Assembly: GCF_004353525.1 (NCBI RefSeq)
Contig: NZ_CP085524.1
Span: 2,080,142 to 2,144,141 of the forward strand
From: Zhaonella formicivorans
GTDB lineage: Bacteria > Bacillota > DUOV01 > Zhaonellaceae
Direction of reading: 5' to 3'
DNA: 64,000 nt
This document shows positions 9,154 to 17,381 of the stretch, in pieces. Position 1 is the stretch's first letter; every line of letters starts with the position of its first letter. The notes under the pieces are model-generated. The model worked only from the letters and a program-made list of their open reading frames with translations. It had not been told where the DNA came from and ran no database searches. A program made the position numbers and the translations under genes.

Positions 9154-9894
9154 TTAGGTATAAAGCCCGCCATCTACCCGAATTGTTTCGCCGTTGATAT
9201 AACTAGATTCATCAGAAGCTAAAAATACTGCCACATTCGCAATTTCTTCAGCAGTCCCTAACCTTCCTATAGGTACAGATTTTTTAATTCCATCCAAGAT
9301 ATTCTCCGGTATGGTTTCCACCATTTCTGTACTAATAAAGCCAGGTGCGATGGCATTTGCCCTGATGCCTTTACGCCCAAGTTCCTTAGCCCATGTTTTC
9401 ATCATAGAAATCATGGCTCCTTTAGTTGCAGAATAGTTGGTTTGACCCACGTTTCCGTACAATCCCACGACTGAAGATATATTTATGATGTTACCTGACC
9501 CTTGATTACGCATGATAGCTCCTATTATACTGGTACAATTAAACACACCTGTTAAATTGATATCAATAACTTCCTTCCACTGCTCGGGAGTCATCTTATG
9601 CAGCATAGCATCTCGGGTAATACCGGCATTATTTATCAGGATATCGATGCGACCAAAAGCTTTAATGGCCTCTTCAGCTAGCATCTGTACCTGATCATAA
9701 TCGGCAATGTTCGCTCTAACACTAATTACTTCAGCACCCAGCGCCCGTATCATTTCCACCGTCTCATCAATCGCCTTCTGATTTCCCCCGTTAACAACGA
9801 CCTTTGCACCTTCTTTGGCCATTGCTACTGCAATCGCCCGGCCTATCCCCCTGCTTGAACCGGTAATAACTGCAACTTTATTTGCTAAACGCAT
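9154..9894 (-). CDS. Short-chain dehydrogenase/reductase, FabG-like 3-oxoacyl reductase
   Basis: A 246-residue classical SDR. It has the nucleotide motif TGSSRGIGRAIA (11-22), NNAG near 89, the Ser of SSVVGLYG and YSATK as the Ser-Tyr-Lys catalytic set, and PGFISTEM. It is close to FabG and acetoacetyl-CoA reductases. Because it sits among CoA-handling genes rather than fatty-acid synthesis genes, oxidation of a 3-hydroxy- or ring-hydroxy-acyl-CoA is more likely than a role in lipid synthesis. The strong site GGAGGAGGA lies before the ATG. The gap to the upstream dehydrogenase is 24 bp. Confidence 0.9.
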   Translation of the reverse strand: MRLANKVAVITGSSRGIGRAIAVAMAKEGAKVVVNGGNQKAIDETVEMIRALGAEVISVRANIADYDQVQMLAEEAIKAFGRIDILINNAGITRDAMLHKMTPEQWKEVIDINLTGVFNCTSIIGAIMRNQGSGNIINISSVVGLYGNVGQTNYSATKGAMISMMKTWAKELGRKGIRANAIAPGFISTEMVETIPENILDGIKKSVPIGRLGTAEEIANVAVFLASDESSYINGETIRVDGGLYT

Positions 9895-9918
9895 GTTCCT
9901 CCTCCTCCAAATAAAGAA

Positions 9919-10788
9919 TCAAATTTTTTTCCCGTTTTCATCATAACGGTAAAAACCATGGTTAACTTTTCTTCCTAACCGTCCCGCCTCAACCATTCGT
10001 TTTAGTAAGGACGGAGGAAAATACGCCTCATTGTTCAAATCGTGATAAACATTCTCCAAAGAGTGCAGCAGAACGTCGGTACCGGTAAGGTCTGCTAACT
10101 CCAATGGTCCCATAGGCATGCCATAACCCAAACGCATTCCCTTATCAATATCCTCAGCAGTTCCTATCCCTTCTGTGAGTACATCTATTGCTGCTTTCAT
10201 ATATGCTAAGCCTATTCTATTGACAATAAATCCTCCGAAATCTTTTTGCACCACAATGGTCTCTTTCCCCATCCGGGTACCAATATCTTGAACAGCACGC
10301 ACTGTTTCATCGGAGGTCAATTGCCCCCGAACTATTTCCAGTAATTTCATCATAGGCACCGGGCTGAAGAAATGCATCCCAACTACTTTATCAGGTCGAT
10401 TCGTCACACTGGCAATTTTACTGATGGGAAGCGCTGAGGTATTGGTCGCCAAAATTGTATTAGTTGGGCATATACTCTCCAGCTGCCTAAAAATACGCAA
10501 CTTAAGATCAAGGTCTTCATAAACAGCCTCAATGACTAAATCTACTTCTTCCGCTCTTGCTAATTCTGTTGTGAAGTCAATCCGTGCCAAAATCTCAACT
10601 TTCTCAGAAACAGTAATTTTTTCTTTCTTTACAAAACGTTCAAGTGAGAATTGAATACTTTTTTGCGCTTTTTCCAATGCCTGTAGCGAAATATCTTGTA
10701 ATATTACACTCATTTTTCCTTGTGCCGCTACTTGAGCAATACCACTCCCCATTAGTCCAGCCCCGACAATGAAAATCTTTTCCCCCAT
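9919..10788 (-). CDS. 3-hydroxyacyl-CoA (3-hydroxybutyryl-CoA) dehydrogenase
   Basis: A 289-residue enzyme that oxidises 3-hydroxyacyl-CoA with NAD(P). It has the Rossmann motif IFIVGAGLMGSGIAQ, the catalytic His in GMHFFSPVPMMKLLEIV and the C-terminal domain motif DFGGFIVNRI. Length and motifs match clostridial Hbd. The start is ATG 10788, because the purine-rich AAAGAGGTGAG lies nine bases upstream; the GTG at 10800 overlaps that site. It follows a perfect 13-bp hairpin at 10871-10901, so expression relative to the upstream flavoprotein gene may be reduced. Confidence 0.93.
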   Translation of the reverse strand: MGEKIFIVGAGLMGSGIAQVAAQGKMSVILQDISLQALEKAQKSIQFSLERFVKKEKITVSEKVEILARIDFTTELARAEEVDLVIEAVYEDLDLKLRIFRQLESICPTNTILATNTSALPISKIASVTNRPDKVVGMHFFSPVPMMKLLEIVRGQLTSDETVRAVQDIGTRMGKETIVVQKDFGGFIVNRIGLAYMKAAIDVLTEGIGTAEDIDKGMRLGYGMPMGPLELADLTGTDVLLHSLENVYHDLNNEAYFPPSLLKRMVEAGRLGRKVNHGFYRYDENGKKI

Positions 10789-10870
10789 TTCTTCTCTCAC
10801 CTCTTTATAATTTTTTCTATGAAAGAGTCAACATTTTTTGGTCATAATACTGGGGCACCTGCTGTTATAA

Positions 10871-10901
10871 ACAAGGAAACTCATAGCTTGAGTTTCCTTG
10901 T
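10871..10901 (-). terminator. Perfect 13-bp hairpin between flavoprotein 2 and the dehydrogenase gene
   Basis: ACAAGGAAACTCA pairs perfectly with its reverse complement around a five-base loop. On the minus strand it is followed only by TTATAA, so it is either a weak terminator or an RNA-stability element inside operon 3. Confidence 0.55.
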
Positions 10902-10927
10902 CTCTGATTTTAATTAATGGGTTTATC

Positions 10928-11725
10928 TTAATTAGGAGATTTGACCGATTCCAATTTATCCGAGTGGTATGGTACCTCAGCTAAAGCTTCTCCTTTAGCA
11001 GCCTGGATTTCCCTTGCCACTTTGGAAATGGATAATATATGAGGATCAATCCCATCTTTAACCAGCGCCAGTTTACCAGCTTTTACAATTCGAGCCACTT
11101 CAACCATACGTTTTACAATATCTTGTCCGCCTTTTAAGCCCCATTCATCTTGCAAAACCTGTAATTTATCATTAGGATCAAATTTACTTGTACCACCAAT
11201 ACTGGAGAAAGCATGTGCCCCGAAAAAGGCTCCGGAATGGTGAACGCTTACCGGTATCATTTCATCACATAGATATCCTTCATAAATGCTTAATAATGCA
11301 CTTTCAATTCCACCGGAACGTAGCCAAGCCACTGACAAAGCGCCACCTACCTTATTTTTCATCATTCCCCGATATGTTCCAAACATAAATGCTCTGGTTC
11401 TATCAATCACACATGCTGTATAACCTGATAACCGCGAAATATATACTGGAGTGGCAATTAACAAGGCATCAGCATCAAGGATTTTTTGGAACCATGGTTG
11501 CATATCATCGTTAATGGCACAATATTTTCCTTCTTCTCTATGAGTCATACACCAGTTGCACTGGTTACAGCTTTTAATATTTTTTCCTGCAGTTGTTACC
11601 CATTCATATTCTACATTTTCCAGCTGATCGCATACAGCCAGTGAGTTTTTTAAAAAAGTCTCAGTATTACCTCCTTTAACCGGACTACCACAAATAGCAA
11701 AAATCTTTACCTTTGGAACACTCAT
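10928..11725 (-). CDS. Flavodoxin-fold iron-sulfur flavoprotein, 2
   Basis: A 265-residue member of the NADPH-dependent FMN reductase/iron-sulfur flavoprotein family. It has the FMN loop GSPVKGGNTETF (13-24), the cluster motif SCNQCNWCMTHREEGKYC and the flavin contact ATPVYISRLSG. It is about 60 residues longer than flavoprotein 1, mostly in a C-terminal extension. AAGGAGG precedes ATG. It lies 114 bp after thiolase 2, with a CAATAGA/TCTATTG inverted repeat between them. The presence of two such proteins suggests that one step of the pathway uses a low-potential flavin/Fe-S carrier. The partner is unknown. Confidence 0.83.
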   Translation of the reverse strand: MSVPKVKIFAICGSPVKGGNTETFLKNSLAVCDQLENVEYEWVTTAGKNIKSCNQCNWCMTHREEGKYCAINDDMQPWFQKILDADALLIATPVYISRLSGYTACVIDRTRAFMFGTYRGMMKNKVGGALSVAWLRSGGIESALLSIYEGYLCDEMIPVSVHHSGAFFGAHAFSSIGGTSKFDPNDKLQVLQDEWGLKGGQDIVKRMVEVARIVKAGKLALVKDGIDPHILSISKVAREIQAAKGEALAEVPYHSDKLESVKSPN

Positions 11726-11839
11726 TGATTTTTCCTCCTTTGTAAGTATTAATTATTTTATCGCTCAATAGAAAGTTCTTGACTCTCTATTGGGGCAATA
11801 CAAAAATTGATTGTTAAATCTAAAACAATCCAACACCAA

Positions 11840-13021
11840 CTAAAAAGCCTCTATAATAGTGGCCATTCCTTGGCCTCCGCCAATACACAGAGTGGCAAGA
11901 CCATACTTTAATTCCTGGCGTTGTAATTCATGTATCAAAGTAACCAAAATTCGGGCTCCTGTTGCACCAACAGGGTGACCTAAGGCAATCGCTCCACCGT
12001 TTACATTAGTCTTATCTATATCAAAATCTAACTCTCTCGAAACAGCTAAAGCTTGAGCTGCAAAAGCTTCATTTGATTCGATCAAATCTATTTGTCCTAT
12101 AGACATATTTGCTTTTTCCAGCGCTTTTTTCGTGGCTCCAATCGGCCCTAACCCCATATAAAGAGGATCTACCCCATGAGAGGCGAAAGACACTATACGG
12201 CCTAAAGGTTTTAGTTCATGCTGCTTAACAAATTTTTCCGATGCCAATATCACTGCTGCCGCGGAATCATTAATGCCCGAGGAATTACCAGCAGTCACTG
12301 TACCGTCCTTTTTAAAGACAGGTTTTAAAGCACTAATCTTTTCTAAGCTAACATCTCTTATTGGATGCTCATCTTTATCAAAAATCAAGGTGTCACCCTT
12401 TTTCTGGGGAATTTGTATGGGAACATATTCCCTGTTAAACCGCCCTTCATCAATAGCCTGTATAGCCCTTTTATGGCTTAGAAAAGCAAATTCATCCTGT
12501 TCCAACCTTGTTATTCCATATTTTTCAGCGATATTTTCCGCTGTAACACCCATATGAATATTGTTAATCGCGCAGTGCAAACCATCCCATAACATCCCAT
12601 CCTTAATCTCCGAGTTACCCATGCGGTAACCCCACCGGGAATTCAATAATAAATAAGGAATGTTAGACATGCTTTCTGTCCCTCCGGCAAGAATACAGTC
12701 GGCATCTCCTAACATGATACACTGGGCTCCGAAAGTTATTGCCTTCATTCCAGAGGCACATTGTTTATTAATGGTACTTGCAGGAACTTCATAAGGAACT
12801 CCCGCCCTTATCGCTGCCTGGCGGGCAGGATTTGCTCTGTTCCCGGCCTGAAAAACATTACCTAAAAGTACTTCATCAATTTCTTGTTTCTCTATTCCAG
12901 CTTCACTAATGGCGCTTTTAAAAGCAATTTCAGCCAGCTCGACTGCCGTTAGCTCCTTGAGGGTTCCTCCGTATTTCCCTATGGGCGTTCTTTTGGCGCT
13001 TACTATAAACACTTCATTCAC
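11840..13021 (-). CDS. Thiolase (acetyl-CoA C-acyltransferase), island copy 2
   Basis: Thiolase of about 393 residues with the nucleophile Cys in NKQCASGMKA, GGAIALGHPVGATGARI for the catalytic His, and LCIGGGQGM for the second Cys. GTG 13021 is preferred: AGGAGG lies seven bases upstream, whereas the ATG at 13027 touches that site. The N-terminus then reads MNEVFIVSAKRTPIG, as in relatives. It is the first gene of island operon 3, with a sigma-54-type promoter at 13126-13141 and a palindrome at 13194-13212. It parallels thiolase 1 in the same operon. Confidence 0.93.
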   Translation of the reverse strand: MNEVFIVSAKRTPIGKYGGTLKELTAVELAEIAFKSAISEAGIEKQEIDEVLLGNVFQAGNRANPARQAAIRAGVPYEVPASTINKQCASGMKAITFGAQCIMLGDADCILAGGTESMSNIPYLLLNSRWGYRMGNSEIKDGMLWDGLHCAINNIHMGVTAENIAEKYGITRLEQDEFAFLSHKRAIQAIDEGRFNREYVPIQIPQKKGDTLIFDKDEHPIRDVSLEKISALKPVFKKDGTVTAGNSSGINDSAAAVILASEKFVKQHELKPLGRIVSFASHGVDPLYMGLGPIGATKKALEKANMSIGQIDLIESNEAFAAQALAVSRELDFDIDKTNVNGGAIALGHPVGATGARILVTLIHELQRQELKYGLATLCIGGGQGMATIIEAF

Positions 13022-13125
13022 AATCATTCCTCCTATCTCATAGTTGCACTTACTTTACCGGGCTACCACCGCCAACGCATTTTTTTTATAATTTTTCTGT
13101 TATATCTCATTCGCTATATTCCATA

Positions 13126-13141
13126 AGCAAAAAATATGCCA
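13126..13141 (-). promoter_or_regulatory. Sigma-54 (-24/-12) promoter of island operon 3
   Basis: The minus strand reads TGGCATATTTTTTGCT, matching TGGCAC-N5-TTGC with the required ten bases between GG and GC. It precedes thiolase 2. Transcription would start near 13115. The match and spacing are nearly the same as at 18454-18469. Confidence 0.8.
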
Positions 13142-13193
13142 AGCCAACGATTCTTTTATTTTCCCGATTTGCAGGGCTTTGAGAGATCTAATA

Positions 13194-13212
13194 ATGTTTA
13201 CAATGTATACAT
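13194..13212. promoter_or_regulatory. 19-bp palindrome, probable activator site (UAS) for operon 3
   Basis: ATGTTTACAATGTATACAT is palindromic around a central A with one mismatched pair. Its centre is 63 bp upstream of the -24 GG. A relative with the same core, TTTACAATRTAWACA, lies at the same distance from the operon 2 promoter. Confidence 0.7.
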
Positions 13213-13310
13213 TTTTAATGGATCATCACTAAAGAATCATACAGAGCTGGAAAAAGTTAAAGTGTATTTAAAGTAAACAGCTATATATAATCTTCATACC
13301 CTGGCGTAAA

Positions 13311-13342
13311 GTAAAGAGCGTGATCGAAGTCACGCTCTTTAC
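13311..13342 (-). terminator. Hairpin after mobA (end of operon 2)
   Basis: A perfect 13-bp stem, GTAAAGAGCGTGA and its complement, with a six-base loop lies just beyond the mobA stop and before the operon 3 control region. The following T tract is short (TTTAC). Confidence 0.65.
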
Positions 13343-13355
13343 TCAATGATGATAT

Positions 13356-13931
13356 CTATAGGTTCTGTGCAATTCCAAATTCTTTTGGCGTATTAATATT
13401 TATAAACATTTTTAGCTCTGGATCCATTTTTTTAAATATTGTTTCAGGAATAGTTTTAACTGCTACTTGGTCATAGAAACTAGTAGCTTTAAGCCAATTT
13501 TTAACCAAGCAATCTTTAATAGGTTCAATACAATTCTTTGAATAAATTCCATATAGAGGCTCAATGTATCCTCCAATAACAGGAACAACTGCATCCCAAT
13601 TTGCTTTTTGTTCTATAATAAACCGAATCGCTTTATCACTAACAAAAGGCATATCACAAGCTATGAAAAAATTATGGTGGGAAGGAGAAACCATGAGACC
13701 TGTATAAATCCCAGCAAGAGGCCCTTTATCTTTAAATAAATCACTTTCAAGCTTTACATTCAAAAAGCTGTATAATTCAGGTTCATTGGTAATAACAATA
13801 ATATTATCTTTAAAAATGGGTTTAAGGACATTGATAATAGTTTCAATAAATGTTCGTCCATTTAATCTAAGGAAAGACTTATTTGATTTCATACGAGAAC
13901 TCTTGCCACCAGCTAGAACGATCCCATACAC
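13356..13931 (-). CDS. mobA: Molybdenum cofactor guanylyltransferase
   Basis: A 191-residue nucleotidyltransferase that joins GMP to molybdopterin to form the guanine dinucleotide cofactor used by DMSO-reductase-family enzymes. The N-terminal motif LAGGKSSRMKSNKSFL binds GTP, and ACDMPFVSDK supplies the metal-binding Asp. The start is GTG with AAGGGAG upstream. It lies 52 bp after the molybdopterin oxidoreductase gene and is the last gene of operon 2. A dedicated mobA in this operon supports a bis-MGD cofactor in the neighbouring enzyme. It is more AT-rich than the housekeeping genes. Confidence 0.92.
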   Translation of the reverse strand: MYGIVLAGGKSSRMKSNKSFLRLNGRTFIETIINVLKPIFKDNIIVITNEPELYSFLNVKLESDLFKDKGPLAGIYTGLMVSPSHHNFFIACDMPFVSDKAIRFIIEQKANWDAVVPVIGGYIEPLYGIYSKNCIEPIKDCLVKNWLKATSFYDQVAVKTIPETIFKKMDPELKMFININTPKEFGIAQNL

Positions 13932-13983
13932 CTTTTATTCTCCCTTCTGATTTCTTTTAACCTCTTTATTCCAAAGATTCGCA

Positions 13984-16065
13984 CTAGCCTTTATAAACCC
14001 GGCAAGGTACACCTCTAGTTTCAACTGTACCTGTCGCTGGTTCAACAGGTTCATTATCTAGAAGTATATTTAAATTCGACTTATCCCACTCGAACATATT
14101 ATTAGGTTTTTCCGGGAACCACCAGCCGAAGGATACATAAATAACTCTAGGATCAAGGTCAGGGTCAAACACAAGTTTTTGCCTGATCTTCCCTTTCTTA
14201 GTTTCGATGGTAACCCAGTCCCCTTCGTTAAGCCCTAATTTCTTGGCTGTTTCGGGATGCATTTCCACCTCCGGCTCAGGTTTATAATTACGCAGATACT
14301 CAACATGCTTAAAGCTAGTTAACTTGTAAGCGTCTTCACACCGATTAGTAAGGAGCAGCGGGTATTGCTCTGAAGGTTGCAAATGCAAACTCGATACCTC
14401 TTCCCACATGGGCACAGGGCTATAACCATACACGTCCTGCATTTGTTTGGAATATATTTCAATCTTGCCTGATGGGGTGTCAAAGGAGCCTTCTTGCAGT
14501 TCCCTTTCCTGCTTGGTTACTGGCAATAAGCCCTTTTCTTTAAACTCTTCCCAAGTCAAACCGCTGGGCTCCATCATATATTCCATTCCGCCTTGTTCAT
14601 TAGCCCAAAAGTATTCTTGCAGACCTAGCCTTTTTGCTAACTCGTTAATCCACTTTATATCAGGCCAAGCTTCTCCGGGTGGATCAACCAGTTTGGGAAA
14701 GGCTCTGAGTGCACCATCTTCTCCCCAATAACCTATAGTATCATGCTCCCCACTGGTAGCCGCGGGCAAAATGATGTCGGCTAAGTGAGCCGTAGGTGTC
14801 ATGAATAAGTCAGCAACCACCACAAATTCTAGTTTTTTAAATGCTTCATAGGCTCTCCTTGCATCAGGATAGCTGGAAAGAGGGTTAGAAACAATGACCA
14901 TAGCCGCCTTAATCGGAAATGGTTTTTCCTCCAGAATTCCTTTTAACAGGGCATGGTGAGGTATATACGCTGTCGCCAACGCCCATTTGTATTCACTGCC
15001 AAGAGTTTTCTCCGGCTTTCTGGGAAACTGCTTCAGCAATATAAAACGGCCCATTCTATTATAAGGAGGTCCTGTAAACGTTGCATCCCAAGCTGGTGTA
15101 TTAGGAGGACCGGAAATACCACGCAAGATATCAATACATCTGTTCGTTTGAAAACTCTTCATGCCGTGACTAATCGCATTCCCTTGATGAATAACGGCAG
15201 GTTTATGGTTAGCATACATTCTGGCTACTTGCTGAATCTGTTCTTTTGGTACCCAAGTCACTTTCTCAACATCATCGAGAGTAAACTTCTTAACTTCTTC
15301 CAAAAGCGCATCAAAGCCAACAGTCAACCTAGCAACGAAATCTTTATCGTAAAGGTTTTCCTCAATGGTTACTTTAAGTATTCCCATAGCCAACGCTGCA
15401 TCGCTACCGGGACGGGGCCGGATCCATAAGTCGGCTCGTTTAGCAATATCTATTTTCTTCGGATCGATAACCACAAGTTTGGAACCTTTTAATAAGGATG
15501 CACGTAGCCACTCCCTTACCAGCGGTCCCCGTGTTTGAGCAGAATTGGCTCCCCAAATTATATGCAAATTAGGTAAATGACTCATGTCATGATGATGAGT
15601 CGGATATTTGCTACCAAATGTAACAGCTGAACTGGCAAGCATGGTGGCACCGCACAGACTTGATGGCGTGGCTACATTAGGTGTACCAAATACGCTAGCG
15701 AATCTCTGAGCAAAGGCAAACTCCAACCCCTTAGGCTCCCCCAAAACCAGGGAGACACACTCTGGTCCATATGTTTCTTTAAGCTTCGTTAGTTTTTCAG
15801 CAATAGTGCCCAATGCTTCATCCCAAGAGATACGCTCCCATTTACCTTCACCTTTGGCACCAACTCTTTTCAGCGGGTACTTGAGACGATCTGGGTGTTT
15901 AGCAATCTCCATATTTGCCTTTCCTTTAAAAGGCGGACATGGTTCACAAGGAAAACCACGTTCAAAATCAGGTTCCCAGTTAATAATCTCACCATTTTCA
16001 ACCGTCGCCTTCGCACTGCAATGACCGGCACATAATGGGCAAAACGTAAGTATTTCCTGTCTCAT
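13984..16065 (-). CDS. Molybdopterin (Mo/W-bis-MGD) oxidoreductase, DMSO-reductase superfamily
   Basis: About 693 residues from ATG 16065, chosen because GAGGGG precedes it; an ATG at 16089 has a weaker site. The N-terminal FCPLCAGHC plus a later Cys (RGFPCEPC) fits a 4Fe-4S site. LKRVGAKGEGKWERISWDEAL, VIDPKKIDIAKRADLWI and the C-terminal cofactor domain are typical of the superfamily. Cys in SSLCGATM is the likely metal ligand. The layout resembles the acetylene-hydratase/dehydroxylase branch, whose members also catalyse non-redox hydration or reductive dehydroxylation. No Tat signal is visible, so it is probably cytoplasmic. It is flanked by HdrD-like and dehydratase-like genes. The reaction is not known. 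Confidence 0.88.
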   Translation of the reverse strand: MRQEILTFCPLCAGHCSAKATVENGEIINWEPDFERGFPCEPCPPFKGKANMEIAKHPDRLKYPLKRVGAKGEGKWERISWDEALGTIAEKLTKLKETYGPECVSLVLGEPKGLEFAFAQRFASVFGTPNVATPSSLCGATMLASSAVTFGSKYPTHHHDMSHLPNLHIIWGANSAQTRGPLVREWLRASLLKGSKLVVIDPKKIDIAKRADLWIRPRPGSDAALAMGILKVTIEENLYDKDFVARLTVGFDALLEEVKKFTLDDVEKVTWVPKEQIQQVARMYANHKPAVIHQGNAISHGMKSFQTNRCIDILRGISGPPNTPAWDATFTGPPYNRMGRFILLKQFPRKPEKTLGSEYKWALATAYIPHHALLKGILEEKPFPIKAAMVIVSNPLSSYPDARRAYEAFKKLEFVVVADLFMTPTAHLADIILPAATSGEHDTIGYWGEDGALRAFPKLVDPPGEAWPDIKWINELAKRLGLQEYFWANEQGGMEYMMEPSGLTWEEFKEKGLLPVTKQERELQEGSFDTPSGKIEIYSKQMQDVYGYSPVPMWEEVSSLHLQPSEQYPLLLTNRCEDAYKLTSFKHVEYLRNYKPEPEVEMHPETAKKLGLNEGDWVTIETKKGKIRQKLVFDPDLDPRVIYVSFGWWFPEKPNNMFEWDKSNLNILLDNEPVEPATGTVETRGVPCRVYKG

Positions 16066-16099
16066 TTTCCATCCCCTCTCTCTTTTCATTTCACCGAAT

Positions 16100-17380
16100 C
16101 TACCGTAAAAGTTCCGTGATATGCATGACCTTTACAGGAAGTTTATGTCTGACACAGTTATCCATTATTTGAATCATACAGCCTGGACAATCAGTGACTA
16201 GAATATCAGCTCCGGAATCCTTTATAGATTCAATTTTCTTATCCGCAATCTTCTTGGAAGTTTCATAATATTTAATGCTAAAAGTTCCAGCCATACCGCA
16301 GCACCAATCTGGGCGTGTCATCTCCACGAAATTGATGTCAGGTATTGATTTTAGAATTTGCCTTGGCTGCTTGGTGATACCCATATAGCGGTTGAGATGG
16401 CAAGGATCATGCCAAGTAATTGTTTTGCCCTTAACTTCAGGTGCGACCTTGTAGCTAGATGCAGGCAATTGTAATACATCTACCAAAAACTCGGTAATAT
16501 CTTTTAACTTTGAGGCAAAATTTCGATAAGCCTCTTTTCTTTCCGGTGTATCGGCCAAAAATTTTTCGTAGTCCGATATGGAAGAGATACAAGTAGCGCA
16601 ATTACAGATGATATACTCCACATCAAGGTCAGCAAATGCCCGAATATTAGCATCTGCCAGTTTCCTGCCGGTTTCAAAATCACCGGCTCCCTGATAAACT
16701 GGAGTTCCACAGCAGCCCTGTTCTTTTGGAAATACCACTTCCACCCCATGGTTGTTTAATATTTCAATGATGTTCTTACCAACTTGAGGGAAGACGAAGT
16801 CTGTCATACAACCGGAAAAGTATCCTACTCTCATTTTTTTTGTGCCTGACGACGGCTTACTGACTTCTGGAACTAGTTGCCTAAGAAATTTGGGAGCTAT
16901 GGAAGGTATATTCCGTCCCTTACCCAAAGCAGTAAGAAAAAGTGGCAGATGCCTGATGGTCCCTTCCGTCTTAGGTAGAAAACCCTGAAACCAAGAAGCA
17001 ATCCTGACTGTATTACCAAACAACACACGACGAGGTATAAGCCAGCGATAAATAAAACTGTAAGGGAAAGGCAAACCCTGTGCTTTAGTCTTATCTGCCC
17101 GGCTGGCTATAATGGTAGATTGGGTCTCAGTTGAACCCTGACAATGCTCCGCACAGGTCCCGCATAACATACACCGGTTCAACTTATCTTCGTAATCAGC
17201 ATCGTTTTCACTCTCACCGGCCAGCAAAGCTTTTAACATCTTGATCTTACCTCTGGCAACAGACGACTCCCGAGGATCCTCCTGGTAGATAGGACACCAT
17301 AAGGTACAGTAACCACACCCGGTACATTTGTCCAGTTGACACTTGAATCTTTCTAATTCACTATTGTTCTTACTGATCAT
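16100..17380 (-). CDS. Fe-S protein of the HdrD/GlcF (CCG-domain) family
   Basis: About 426 residues with two 4Fe-4S motifs near the N-terminus (CTGCGYCTLWCP and CMLCGTCAEHC), then two cysteine-rich CCG domains (GYFSGCMTDF…EQGCCGTP…NCATC and DPCHLNR…WCCGMAG…CPGC). This arrangement occurs in heterodisulfide reductase subunit D, glycolate oxidase GlcF and related electron-transfer subunits. ATG 17380 begins one base after the stop of the upstream gene, so translation is probably coupled; a TTG at 17398 is less likely. It probably passes electrons to or from the neighbouring molybdoenzyme or the dehydratase-like subunit. No membrane helices were seen. Confidence 0.88.
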   Translation of the reverse strand: MISKNNSELERFKCQLDKCTGCGYCTLWCPIYQEDPRESSVARGKIKMLKALLAGESENDADYEDKLNRCMLCGTCAEHCQGSTETQSTIIASRADKTKAQGLPFPYSFIYRWLIPRRVLFGNTVRIASWFQGFLPKTEGTIRHLPLFLTALGKGRNIPSIAPKFLRQLVPEVSKPSSGTKKMRVGYFSGCMTDFVFPQVGKNIIEILNNHGVEVVFPKEQGCCGTPVYQGAGDFETGRKLADANIRAFADLDVEYIICNCATCISSISDYEKFLADTPERKEAYRNFASKLKDITEFLVDVLQLPASSYKVAPEVKGKTITWHDPCHLNRYMGITKQPRQILKSIPDINFVEMTRPDWCCGMAGTFSIKYYETSKKIADKKIESIKDSGADILVTDCPGCMIQIMDNCVRHKLPVKVMHITELLR

Positions 17381-17381
17381 C

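Noticed and set aside
13984-16065. Naming the molybdoenzyme as acetylene hydratase, formate dehydrogenase or a specific catechol dehydroxylase
   Set aside because: Cluster and cofactor motifs fit the broad superfamily and some segments resemble acetylene hydratase, but no substrate-specific residues could be verified and the neighbours do not match those systems.
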